64,000 bases of DNA from DAOTTY01 sp034437575 (GTDB lineage Bacteria > Chloroflexota > Anaerolineae > Aggregatilineales > Phototrophicaceae). Numbering within the stretch: the first letter of the stretch is position 1; each line of letters opens with the position of its first letter. The stretch spans positions 62,001 through 126,000 of the forward strand of contig DAOTTY010000081.1 in NCBI GenBank assembly GCA_034437575.1. The letters are read 5' to 3'. A program made the translations under genes and the position numbers. Of the stretch, positions 16,137 to 24,853 are shown in pieces. Under the pieces are notes generated by a model. It was not told where the DNA came from, searched no databases, and saw only the letters and a program-made list of their open reading frames with translations.

Positions 16137-17551
16137 TGGCTGCTTCCGTTCTGTTGCAAATCACGAATGAGGGCGTCTGCTTGGTTTATGGTGTAAACTC
16201 GATTGTTGTAGTGGATGTTGCCATCTACCCAGCTTAGTGTTGTTTGACCGTCAACCGTGTGTGATGCTTCTGCTGATACGACACTCACCGACATGCTAGC
16301 ATCCCGTAGCATTTGAACCATTCGTACAGCGTCGGAGTGGTGTATGTTTTCGCCCATGAACACAATCGGCATCGAGCTATTGTTTTGTGAGGGTAACTGC
16401 CGTTCCAAAATAGCGCTAACGTCGTATACAAACCCGACAGCGGGCACATTTGCCGATGGACCAATGAACTGTACGAGGTCATCGTAGCGTCCACCGCCCC
16501 CAATGTGCTTATCGGCTGCGGTCACCATCTCGAAAGTCATCCCTGTGTAATAGTTCCAACTCCGTACCAGCCCCGGTTTTAGGGAAACAAGTGATAAGCT
16601 TGTCCCCATCTTTGCGGTGAGTGCCAGCGTTTGCTCAAGCCTGTCTATCTCTCGTTCAACGCTAGACGCTTGATTGTCAACGGTGTTTCTCAGCTTAGAT
16701 AACGCCTCATCGGCGGTTCCCTCAATCGCCAGCCATTCATTCAAGTGGGATAGAGCGTCTGACAGTTGAGACCGTTGAGTTGTCCGTTGGCGCTTTTTAA
16801 TCAACCGCCGTGTGATGTCCTGGCGGGTTCGGCCTCCCATGGTGCTTCCACTTTGAGTTGCATCTAGCATGGTATCCAGAATAGCACTCGCCTCAGCACT
16901 ATTCTCGGTACCGGTGGCTTCTTCCACAATTGGATGCGTTATGAAGCGGTCAAACTTGTCGAGCACCTCATTCACAGTGATCGTTCCATTTGCCAAGTTG
17001 CCAACCTCATCGAATATGAAGCGTTTCACTCGATCATCCAATTTATACAAATCCACCAGGCTTTGAATAAGCCCCAGGTGCCCTAATTGGATGTTGACAT
17101 CCGGCAACTCAGCGATTTGTGTTAGGCCAGTTATTGCCATATGTAAGATTTCTGCATCTGCGTACACTTTATCAGTCATGCCAAATAGTTCTGCGCCGAC
17201 GGTCATGTGCTGATAGTTTTGAGTGCGCTGGCTGTAGTTATCCAGAAATACTGAGCCGTTGAACTGCCAGCGCACTGTTTGATTTCCTTGTGGGTAGCGT
17301 TGGGCATAACGCAAAGCAGCTAACGCCGTGAACTCTGGACGTAGGGCGAGCTGCTGGCCAAAACGATCAAACGTGAGTAAATTCGCTGCGATCTGATCAC
17401 CAGCTTTATTCAGGAAGACATCCGCCTCGGCAATCGCGGGAACCTGGGTATGTTGGTAGCCAAAGCGGCGCATATGCTCGTAAAGATGGGTGGTCAGTTG
17501 TGTCAGCGGGCCACCTTCATAAATCATGACGAGGGGGGTCGGGTTAGCCAA
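16133..17551 (-). CDS. hisZ: HisZ-like / histidyl-tRNA-synthetase-like protein
   Basis: 472 residues of class II aminoacyl-tRNA-synthetase fold. Seen: the N-terminal RRFGYQHTQVPAI, LRPEFTALAALRYA (motif 2 region), RWQFNGSVF, the histidine-site-like SWNYYTGMTFE (about 330-340) and GGGGRYDDL. The Arg of the HisRS RGLDYYTG motif is replaced, arguing against tRNA charging. There is a helical, charged insert at about 185-325 and a shortened C-terminal domain. HisZ regulates short HisG, but here it is coupled to a long HisG. Length exceeds typical HisZ (about 390). A divergent HisRS is less likely. Confidence 0.75.
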   Translation of the reverse strand: MANPTPLVMIYEGGPLTQLTTHLYEHMRRFGYQHTQVPAIAEADVFLNKAGDQIAANLLTFDRFGQQLALRPEFTALAALRYAQRYPQGNQTVRWQFNGSVFLDNYSQRTQNYQHMTVGAELFGMTDKVYADAEILHMAITGLTQIAELPDVNIQLGHLGLIQSLVDLYKLDDRVKRFIFDEVGNLANGTITVNEVLDKFDRFITHPIVEEATGTENSAEASAILDTMLDATQSGSTMGGRTRQDITRRLIKKRQRTTQRSQLSDALSHLNEWLAIEGTADEALSKLRNTVDNQASSVEREIDRLEQTLALTAKMGTSLSLVSLKPGLVRSWNYYTGMTFEMVTAADKHIGGGGRYDDLVQFIGPSANVPAVGFVYDVSAILERQLPSQNNSSMPIVFMGENIHHSDAVRMVQMLRDASMSVSVVSAEASHTVDGQTTLSWVDGNIHYNNRVYTINQADALIRDLQQNGSSQ

Positions 17552-17732
17552 AATTGTGTTCTGTCCTTTGGGATTTGTCGGACTTTACCAAAGACACATA
17601 TCATAGCAGGGGAGTGGCGCTTGTGTAGATTAACCCTTTAGGATGATGGTTAGCGAGGGTTTTCGCTATTTTGGAGTATGTGTGCTATTTTTAATTCAAG
17701 GGTGAACCTTACCATGCGATGAGGAGTCAATT

Positions 17733-18905
17733 ATGTTTTTTCGGAAATCGACATCTTGGATAGGGATGTTACTCATATTGAGTACACTGCTAGTTGCGTC
17801 AAATGTTCATGCAGAGATTGCTCAACAGGCAGTCTTCCAACGTCCTATATTGGTTGTCAACACCAGCTTTTTGAATGTACGCACCGGCCCCAGTGCGGAG
17901 TTTGCTGTGTTGGCGACTGTTGCTGGGGGCACTGAGTTATCTGTTGTGGGTACTGCTGGGGACGAAGTTTGGTATCAAGCGGTGCTGCCGAATGGTCAGG
18001 TGGGCTGGGTCAACGTTGGGTTCACAATCCCGCGTGGTGATTTTACAAATGTGCCCCTTGTGAGCGTTTCTGTTGGTAACGTTGCCAGTGTTACTCCCCA
18101 GGGGAATGTGCCAGTGGTCGTACCATCAGCCGGTGGCGTTTCAGTTGCGCCTGTTATCCCTGCTGATGTTGCACGAGCTGTGGTGATCGTGAATACAAGT
18201 GCCCTTAATGTCAGGGTCGGCCCTGGACCTCAGTTTCGTCAATTGTTTACGGCAGCTGGCGGCACCGAGTTCCCGGTTTTGGGGATCACGTCAGATGGCC
18301 TGTGGTACGGCGTTCAAACTTCGTCTGGACGAGGCTTTGTTAGCAGCGAGTTCGTTCTATTTCGGGGTGATGCCAACACGGTACCGATCATTGAGTACAG
18401 CACAGTACCTCAAAATCAGCGAACCATCGAAACACCTATTGTTGTGATTAACACAAGCTTCCTAAATGTGCGTAGCGGGCCGGGTGCACAGTTCACTCAA
18501 GTCTTCACTGCACGCGGCGGCGCGGAATTCCCTGTGTTAGGTCTTGCTTCTGATGGCATCTGGTATCTGGTGCAAACGCCAGTTGGCCAGGGATGGGTCA
18601 ATAACGAGTTTGTTCTGTTTCGTGGCACGGCAGAAGTCGTACCTATTATAGAATTATCGAACGCAGGTGGAACCCTGGCGACGCCAACTGCATCTATCGG
18701 TTCATCTGTGCAGTTATATGCGGCCCCAGGCGTCAACTTTGGCCTGTTAGGGTCGGTTGTTGGTCCGGTTGAAGCCCCCATTGTGGCCCGTACACCCGAC
18801 TTCGACTGGGTGCAGATTAACACTTCTGTGGGATTCGGTTGGGTTCTCGCTGATCAAGTCATCATACGTGGTGACGCGAATCTTATTCCAATTGTGAATA
18901 ATTGA
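17733..18905 (+). CDS. Exported protein with four SH3b domains
   Basis: 390 residues: signal peptide (1-28, cleavage after VHA) followed by four bacterial SH3 repeats at about 40-110, 145-220, 230-310 and 325-390. The first three share VVNTSFLNVRTGP-type openings and end in W-N/G-x-F plus a short R-G-D/T turn. The fourth is the most diverged. Repeats two and three are closely alike, indicating internal duplication. No catalytic domain is present; it may bind wall peptides. The start is supported by GAGGAG upstream. Confidence 0.78.
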   Translation: MFFRKSTSWIGMLLILSTLLVASNVHAEIAQQAVFQRPILVVNTSFLNVRTGPSAEFAVLATVAGGTELSVVGTAGDEVWYQAVLPNGQVGWVNVGFTIPRGDFTNVPLVSVSVGNVASVTPQGNVPVVVPSAGGVSVAPVIPADVARAVVIVNTSALNVRVGPGPQFRQLFTAAGGTEFPVLGITSDGLWYGVQTSSGRGFVSSEFVLFRGDANTVPIIEYSTVPQNQRTIETPIVVINTSFLNVRSGPGAQFTQVFTARGGAEFPVLGLASDGIWYLVQTPVGQGWVNNEFVLFRGTAEVVPIIELSNAGGTLATPTASIGSSVQLYAAPGVNFGLLGSVVGPVEAPIVARTPDFDWVQINTSVGFGWVLADQVIIRGDANLIPIVNN

Positions 18906-18973
18906 CTTGGTATCGTGGCGGGGGCATCACAGAAAATGGTGCCCCTGTACATGTTGTGTACAGAGGAAATGAC

Positions 18974-19333
18974 ATGCGTATCATTTACGTTGAAGATAAT
19001 CCGGCCAACGTTGCACTCGTTGAGCGTATATCTCACATGAATAATGATGAGCTTGTTACGTATGATACTCCACAAACCGCGCTTGAGGAAATCAATTCGG
19101 GTGAGTTCGATTTACTATTAATGGATATTAACCTGGGCGACCCTCACATGAACGGGCTAGATTTGACCCGGCTACTGCGCGAGAAGGGTGTCTCGGAACC
19201 CATTGTAATTATTACTGCACATGATGCTATGGGCTACCCGGATGCATTTCAATCAGCCGGTTTCGATGAATATGTTTTGAAACCCGTTTCAGTGCGTGGG
19301 ATGATTGATCTCATTAATGCCTACAGAGATTAG
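18974..19333 (+). CDS. Single-domain response regulator (CheY-like)
   Basis: 119 residues consisting only of a receiver domain: acidic pair ED (residues 6-7), phospho-acceptor Asp in LLLMDINLG (about 53), Thr in IVIITAHD and Lys in YVLKPVS. There is no output domain, so it must signal by protein contact. The start was taken at 18974 because it follows AGAGGAAA and gives the canonical MRIIYVEDN beginning. It is 68 bases after the SH3 gene. Its kinase is not identifiable; the hybrid kinase at 23219 is a candidate. Confidence 0.88.
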   Translation: MRIIYVEDNPANVALVERISHMNNDELVTYDTPQTALEEINSGEFDLLLMDINLGDPHMNGLDLTRLLREKGVSEPIVIITAHDAMGYPDAFQSAGFDEYVLKPVSVRGMIDLINAYRD

Positions 19334-19334
19334 G

Positions 19335-19958
19335 CTATTCTAGCGTTATGAGTTCAACTTGGCCTGATGTTGCGTCTTTCAAAGCGATGTTAAGGTTGTC
19401 TATCTGCAACAGGGGTAGCTCGAATTCAATCGTAACATCGACCTTAAATCCTTCAGTAATGATTTCCCCGTCAAAATCCTCAATTAGCCTGTGACTAATT
19501 TCATATAGGGCATAGGGTGTTTTTACAGTCAAATGCGCTTTCTCGACCTTCTCCTCTAATGGCAAAATGTCTAGCGCGGCACGGGTAGCATTACTGTATG
19601 CACGGACGAGACCGCCTGTACCGAGTTTTGTGCCACCAAAATAGCGACTAATAATAACGGCGATGTCGCCTATGTTACTCCCACGCAGTATTGATAGGAC
19701 TGGAGGGCCAGATGTCCCACTCGGTTCTCCATCATCACTTAAACCCTCCGTTACACTGTTGCCGTGACCTACACGAAAGGCATAAACGTGGTGAGATGCG
19801 TCTGGCATCTCATCACGAACAGCCCCTACAAAGGATTTGGCTTTCTCCGCGCTGCCTGCCAAGCCAGCAGTGAAAACAAATCGTGACTTCTGCACAATGA
19901 TCTCTCCGCGAACGGTGCCAGCAGGAATTTGATAGGACACAATCACTCGACCAAGCAA
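19335..19958 (-). CDS. yigZ: YigZ/IMPACT family protein
   Basis: 207 residues with the YigZ signature: KSRFVFTAG, ASHHVYAFRVG, GLSDDGEPSGTSGPP and VIISRYFGGTKLGTGGLVRAYS, followed by a smaller C-terminal domain. Members resemble the eukaryotic IMPACT regulator. The bacterial role is not settled. The start overlaps the 3' end of the upstream SH3 membrane protein gene by 16 bases, so they are probably one transcript. Confidence 0.9.
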   Translation of the reverse strand: MLGRVIVSYQIPAGTVRGEIIVQKSRFVFTAGLAGSAEKAKSFVGAVRDEMPDASHHVYAFRVGHGNSVTEGLSDDGEPSGTSGPPVLSILRGSNIGDIAVIISRYFGGTKLGTGGLVRAYSNATRAALDILPLEEKVEKAHLTVKTPYALYEISHRLIEDFDGEIITEGFKVDVTIEFELPLLQIDNLNIALKDATSGQVELITLE

Positions 19959-20743
19959 ATTGGATCAAGCTCGATGAGTTCGCCAAACAACCATCCGCTT
20001 TGGCCCTCAAACGTACCTCGCCACCAAGTACCATCCTCGTTTTTTGCTTCTAACGGGACGAAAGTTCCCTCTGGTATAACGCCCAGTATGACCGAGTCGG
20101 TATTGGGTTCGCTGCGTAAATTGAGGTTCACCGTAATCTGTGCATCACACTCATCAGCAACACTAGCTGCTTCTGGTGTTGGTGTTTGGGAGGGAGGCAC
20201 AAAGGCGCGGCGAGTTCGGGTCGGGGTCTCAGTCGCTATTGCCGTATAAGTTATTGATGGTGAGAGTGTGGCTTCGTCTGACACAGTCTGCGACCCTGCT
20301 GATGGTGTGCTGGCCTCTGTCAAATTTGATCCGCTCTGCAATCCTTGAGCAATTGGTGTCAATGTAGGCTGTGATAGAACGAACTGCGGAATCATCGGTA
20401 TGGCGAAGAAGATCACGAAAAGGATGCCACCGGTGGTCAGTCCTAAAAGCCCACGCGACATAATGCGTTTGAACTCTTCCTGACGGCGTTCCAGTAGGAA
20501 GATAGCCGCACTGCTCAGGATGAGTACAGCAAGTGCGCTGGCCGTAATGAGCGTGGAGATTTGTAGGGTGCCGGGTTCAACACTAGCGAAACTAAGGCTT
20601 AGTGTGGCTGTGATAACGGCGATAAACAAATATATCTGGCCAGCACAGCCGACTCGGACCTTTTTTTGGATGGTCTGCACAATACCTACAATGATGAACA
20701 GCGCAATTGTAACTGCTGTAACTATAGACAACGGGAATTCCAT
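19943..20743 (-). CDS. Membrane protein with C-terminal SH3b domain
   Basis: 266 residues: four hydrophobic helices (about 5-25, 36-54, 62-85 and 98-122), a Thr/Ser/Pro-rich linker and a C-terminal SH3 domain (about 200-262, NLNLRSEPNTDSVILG to SGWLFGELIEL). It resembles the other SH3 proteins of this window in linker composition. Probably an envelope sensor or scaffold. No family function recognised. Confidence 0.72.
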   Translation of the reverse strand: MEFPLSIVTAVTIALFIIVGIVQTIQKKVRVGCAGQIYLFIAVITATLSLSFASVEPGTLQISTLITASALAVLILSSAAIFLLERRQEEFKRIMSRGLLGLTTGGILFVIFFAIPMIPQFVLSQPTLTPIAQGLQSGSNLTEASTPSAGSQTVSDEATLSPSITYTAIATETPTRTRRAFVPPSQTPTPEAASVADECDAQITVNLNLRSEPNTDSVILGVIPEGTFVPLEAKNEDGTWWRGTFEGQSGWLFGELIELDPICLVE

Positions 20744-20947
20744 ATTGAGTATCCTATTGTGATGCTTTTCCCCATTGTACTACGAGTTTTGCATTGCAAT
20801 AGTTGCGTCTCACTCTAACGCTACCACAAGTGATAAAGGATATTATCACTGAGTAATCTTGAGGCCGCTGCTGCACTCTGCCTGCTAACTACTTCACATC
20901 TTGGTATTATGGTTCGGTGAGGACAAGCAGGGGGTGGGTACAAAGCA

Positions 20948-20973
20948 ACAGGATGCTGTTATCAGCATCCTGT
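20948..20973 (-). terminator. Hairpin downstream of tRNA-Glu
   Basis: A perfect 11-bp stem (ACAGGATGCTG with CAGCATCCTGT) and a four-base loop lie eight bases past the tRNA 3' end, followed on the minus strand by TTGCTTTG. This is likely the tRNA terminator, with a weak U-tract. Confidence 0.6.
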
Positions 20974-20981
20974 GTGTAGAT

Positions 20982-21054
20982 TGCCCCATAGGGGACTCGA
21001 ACCCCTGTTTTAGCCTTGAGAGGGCTACGTCCTAGGCCACTAGACGAATGGGAC
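20982..21054 (-). tRNA. tRNA-Glu (anticodon CTC)
   Basis: 73 bases on the minus strand fold into a cloverleaf. The acceptor pairs GTCCCAT with ATGGGGC (one G-T pair); the anticodon stem is TAGCC/GGCTA with loop CTCTCAA (anticodon CTC); the T-arm is AGGGG-TTCGAGT-CCCCT. CCA is not encoded. The D-arm carries TCTAGTGGCCTAGGA as in glutamate tRNAs. Confidence 0.95.
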
Positions 21055-21295
21055 CCAACTTTTGAAATGGTAGCACCCGGCCATTGCACCGTCAAGGCGT
21101 GGATACGGCCTCATGTATTTTGAAGTGAGCGGGCCATGTGGTCAAGTACTGTTGGAAGCAATCGTCAGATTGTGTAAATTCTCCCAGATAATGCCCTCGC
21201 CCAGTCTCGACTTGACCCGCTAATGTAGGGGCGACAAACGTCAGCGTGAGCAGCCGCACGATTGGAGTCGGTCATCGCTTAGCCTACCCAAAGCG
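21055..21295. other. Intergenic stretch between tRNA-Glu and smpB
   Basis: About 240 bases. The only notable reading frame is on the minus strand, GTG at 21259 to TGA at 21092 (55 codons), without a clear ribosome site or recognisable family. It may be a small gene or chance. No tmRNA signature was seen despite the adjacent smpB. Confidence 0.2.
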
Positions 21296-21763
21296 CTAGT
21301 CATAACGCCCCTGCTTCAAAACACGTTCGATTTGCCGTTCTGCATCGCGCTTAGCTTTTGTTTGACGTTTGTCGTAAAGCTTTTTACCGCGTGCCAGCCC
21401 GATTTCGAGTTTAGCCCGCCCACGCTTCAGGTAAAGCTTTGTCGGAATGGCAGTGTACGTGTTCTCGCGGATCCAGTCTGTGACCTGGATAATTTCGCGT
21501 TTGTGCAGCAGCAATTTCCTGGGGCGCAGCGGGTCATCATGCCCGAACATGCTCGCTTGCTCGTACAGCGCGATGTGCATACCCATTACCCATAACTCCC
21601 CCTTTTTCTCTTGAACAAAGGCCTCGCGCAAGTTGACGTGCCCAGCACGAATCGACTTAATCTCTGACCCCATCAACACCAGTCCAGCTTCATAGGTATC
21701 GCTGATGTCGAATTCGTGAAACGCCTTCCGATTCTTGGATACAATTTTTATGCCATCGCTCAT
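21296..21763 (-). CDS. smpB: SsrA-binding protein SmpB
   Basis: 155 residues that bind tmRNA and bring it to stalled ribosomes. Characteristic blocks: NRKAFHEFDISDTYEAGLVLMGSEIKSIR, VNLREAF, HDDPLRPRKLLLHKREI, IPTKLYLKRGRAKLEIGLARGKKLYDKR and a basic C-terminal tail. Normal length. It overlaps the end of the upstream protease gene by four bases. Confidence 0.97.
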   Translation of the reverse strand: MSDGIKIVSKNRKAFHEFDISDTYEAGLVLMGSEIKSIRAGHVNLREAFVQEKKGELWVMGMHIALYEQASMFGHDDPLRPRKLLLHKREIIQVTDWIRENTYTAIPTKLYLKRGRAKLEIGLARGKKLYDKRQTKAKRDAERQIERVLKQGRYD

Positions 21764-22989
21764 TCTGTTACCTCCTCATTCAGTATAGCAGCCAGGTAGC
21801 GAACAGCCTCTCCCAGCTCAACGTCGCGGCCATTTTCATCGGGAATCATGGTGATGTCTGGTGTGAGGCCCACACCAGATATTTGACTCCGGTCAGGGGT
21901 TAGCCATTCGGCAGATGTGACATGAATGGATGATTCATCTGACAAACGGAAGATCTGCTGCACAGTTCCCTTACCAAATGTTTGCTGGCCAATTAGTACA
22001 CCACGACCTCGGTCACGGATAGCACCAGCGACAAGCTCCGCTGCACTGGCTGTGCCTCCGTTAACCAACACAACAATAGGAATATCGCCAATATCTGCTC
22101 CGTCATCAGCCTCGAAAGTTCTCTCGTCATCAATGCTTTGCTCATATAAGACAACTCCACCATCCAGGAATTGACTGGCTACATCAATCGACTCTTGCAA
22201 CAAGCCCCCGCTGTTGTCGCGCACATCCAGTATGAGGGCTTCCATGTCTGCCGCGCTAAGCTCTTCCAATGCTGCTTCGAGTTCATCAGGTGTGCGATTT
22301 GTAAATCGTATCACCTGCACATAACCAATACGATTATCCTGATTCGTAACACGCCAAACGACAGAGGGTACATTGATAACACCAAAAGGAATGAATACTG
22401 TCGTCTCCTCATCGTCCCGGCGGTAGGTGATGTCAACACCACTGTTCCGCTTAACTTCACCGCGTAGGGTCTGATCTAGCACATCCTGGCGTATCGTGAA
22501 GCTGACCGGTTCGTCATTAATCGCCACCAAAATATCACCCTCTAATAATCCGGCTTCTGTTGCAGGACTATCCTCAAATGGATAAATGAGCAATTCACCT
22601 GCTTCAGAACGTTGAATTTGCACACCAATGCCGCCATAAGTACCTGCCAACACGTCTGATTCGCTTTGAGCTACGGGCGGATCAATAAAGAAAGTGTAGC
22701 GGTCACCAAGGGTATCTAGCATGCCGCGGACAGCGCCATATTGACGTTCTGCATAGGATGGTTGTTCGCGCAAATAATACGCATCAAGAAGCGCTTGCAC
22801 CTCGTCTAGCAATTGATATTGGTCATCATCGGGGGAGAGCGGCGACGCAAGCGCTGAAAATCCACCGAGGTCACGAACGATAACTCCGGCACCAAACGCA
22901 ACCGCGATTGAGAACCCATACATCACACCCCACAGGATGGAGCGAAGCAAACTAGCGCGGCTCTGCCTATCATTGCTCATTTGATTCAC
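21760..22989 (-). CDS. ctpA: C-terminal processing peptidase (S41 family)
   Basis: 409 residues: N-terminal membrane anchor (about 14-38), a PDZ domain (about 110-190, GTYGGIGVQI, SPATEAGLLEGD) and an S41 protease core with the catalytic Ser in GGTASAAEL and Lys in FGKGTVQQ. The substrate-cavity block LDVRDNSGGLL is present. It acts outside the membrane on proteins with nonpolar C-termini. The four-base overlap with smpB couples two genes that both relate to degradation of tagged or C-terminally marked proteins. Confidence 0.93.
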   Translation of the reverse strand: MNQMSNDRQSRASLLRSILWGVMYGFSIAVAFGAGVIVRDLGGFSALASPLSPDDDQYQLLDEVQALLDAYYLREQPSYAERQYGAVRGMLDTLGDRYTFFIDPPVAQSESDVLAGTYGGIGVQIQRSEAGELLIYPFEDSPATEAGLLEGDILVAINDEPVSFTIRQDVLDQTLRGEVKRNSGVDITYRRDDEETTVFIPFGVINVPSVVWRVTNQDNRIGYVQVIRFTNRTPDELEAALEELSAADMEALILDVRDNSGGLLQESIDVASQFLDGGVVLYEQSIDDERTFEADDGADIGDIPIVVLVNGGTASAAELVAGAIRDRGRGVLIGQQTFGKGTVQQIFRLSDESSIHVTSAEWLTPDRSQISGVGLTPDITMIPDENGRDVELGEAVRYLAAILNEEVTE

Positions 22990-23218
22990 CTTCGTTTTTT
23001 ATGTCATGCATACATAATAATGAGGCTGTTATCAGCAGTCAGCTAAAAAAAGCATCATTGTTTCATTCTATACTTTGTTTTCGTGTCGGCGTTAATAAAA
23101 CTTGTGAGATTTACATTGCTCGTCCGACCCAATGTCCGAATTCTATCACAACGTGCTAAAATCCAGATGTTACTATACTTGCCTTTTATACCGATGATGT
23201 TTGAGGCCGAGCAATGCT

Positions 23219-24853
23219 ATGAAACACAATCCTCCGCTAGTCTTGGTCGCTGATGATGAACACTCAGCAGCGACCATGCTTAAACACATTTTTGAACGTG
23301 AGCATTTCCAGGTGCAAATTGCCCAGGATGGGCCGAGTGCCTTGGAAATGTCACAACGAATTATCCCAGACTTGATTATTCTGGACATCATGATGCCTAA
23401 CATGAACGGGTTTGAAGTGCTTGAGCAACTCCGTGAAAATCAAGAAACGGTTGGCATTCCTACCATCATCGTATCAGCACGTCATAAAGAACCCCATGAA
23501 GTAGCAAAGGGATTAAATATTGGGGCCGACGATTACATGGCAAAACCCTTTGCCCCCCAAGAGCTTGTGGCTCGCGCAAAGAGCAAACTGCGTGCGAAAG
23601 AACTTGAAGAAGCGCTGCAAAAACGAACGCAAGAGCTAGAGGCCCTGCTGCGCGTTAGTGAACAGCTAAACAAGCACCTTGAAGCCGAAGAAATTCTGTC
23701 ACTCATTATCAAACTGACCCGTGATTTGCTCACAACTGACCTGGCGCTAATTTGCCGATTTGATGGTAATGGCAATTTGGTGACATTCAGCGCTCACATA
23801 AACGATGACGACGTGCAACATGAACCAGATGATTTTGAAGCACATGCGCTTGAGTTGCAAAACATGCTTCTACAGCTGAGTCCAGGGCAAGTTGAGGAAG
23901 CGACCTGGATAAATCTGCCGCACTCAATGGTTGTGGCGCTATCGCACGCTGACCAAACTCTGGGTGCGCTCCTCATTGCGAATAATAGCAATGTGTACGA
24001 TGAGAGTGAGAAAATGCTGCTGATGGGTATTGGGCGACAAGCTGGTATGGCTTTGCACAACGCCGAGCTATATGAGATTCAGCTGAACTACGCCCTGCAC
24101 CTGGAGGATATGGTTAATCAACGTACAGAGGAACTCAAGGCCACCCAGCAAATGCTTTTACGCTCTGAGAAACTCGCTTCAATTGGACATCTTGCCGCAA
24201 ATATCGCTCACGAGATCAACAACCCCCTTCAGCCAATACGGCTCAACCTGGAATTCCTCCTGGACGATGCTGATTCTGGCCAACCTATTGACCACGAACT
24301 GGTTCGCATGACGCAAGGTAGTGTCGAACGCATCAGCCGCATCGTGCGGCAACTGCTAGAGTTTACTAAAACTGGCAAAAGCGACGCCTTTGCTACCGTT
24401 GATATTCAGGATGTCCTGAGGGGTGTTATTAAGCTCAACAAGCGTGCCTTCCAGCGCGACGGGATCACGATAAAAGTTGATATGGAACCCATCCCAACAA
24501 CACTGGCCAACAAAGACCAGCTTGAGCAGGTATTCATGAATTTACTGATTAATGCTAAGGGGGCTATGGTCGATGGAGGTGAGATGGAAATTCGTGTGTG
24601 GCACGAGGTCGATAAAATTCGCGTGCAATTCAAGGATACTGGATCAGGTATCCCAGAAGATATGCTTGATAAAATCTTTGACCCATTTGTTTCGACAAAA
24701 CCGGATGGGACGGGCCTGGGCCTGTTCGTAACCTACAGCATTATCGAAAGCCACCAGGGCCACATCGATGTGAGAAGCAAAGTAGGGGCAGGCACTACGT
24801 TCACTGTAACCCTACCCGTGTTAACGATGTCAGATCAGATACCTACTGGATAG
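23219..24853 (+). CDS. Hybrid sensor: receiver-GAF-like-histidine kinase
   Basis: 544 residues, soluble. Order: receiver domain (about 8-125; phospho-Asp in LIILDIMMPNMNG; Lys in YMAKPF), a short coiled coil, a GAF-like region (about 155-290), a second coiled coil, HisKA with the H-box NIAHEINNPLQPIR, and HATPase with DTGSGIP and GTGLGLFVTY. An N-terminal receiver suggests it takes phosphate from another kinase or acts as a stand-alone switch. The ATG at 23219 was chosen over an upstream TTG at 23201. About 230 bases with no gene precede it. The 3' end overlaps the convergent gene by 11 bases. Confidence 0.9.
   Translation: MKHNPPLVLVADDEHSAATMLKHIFEREHFQVQIAQDGPSALEMSQRIIPDLIILDIMMPNMNGFEVLEQLRENQETVGIPTIIVSARHKEPHEVAKGLNIGADDYMAKPFAPQELVARAKSKLRAKELEEALQKRTQELEALLRVSEQLNKHLEAEEILSLIIKLTRDLLTTDLALICRFDGNGNLVTFSAHINDDDVQHEPDDFEAHALELQNMLLQLSPGQVEEATWINLPHSMVVALSHADQTLGALLIANNSNVYDESEKMLLMGIGRQAGMALHNAELYEIQLNYALHLEDMVNQRTEELKATQQMLLRSEKLASIGHLAANIAHEINNPLQPIRLNLEFLLDDADSGQPIDHELVRMTQGSVERISRIVRQLLEFTKTGKSDAFATVDIQDVLRGVIKLNKRAFQRDGITIKVDMEPIPTTLANKDQLEQVFMNLLINAKGAMVDGGEMEIRVWHEVDKIRVQFKDTGSGIPEDMLDKIFDPFVSTKPDGTGLGLFVTYSIIESHQGHIDVRSKVGAGTTFTVTLPVLTMSDQIPTG

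Noticed and set aside
21055..21295. tmRNA (ssrA) next to smpB
   Set aside because: No tRNA-like ends or Ala-Ala tag reading frame are seen, and the stretch is shorter than a tmRNA.
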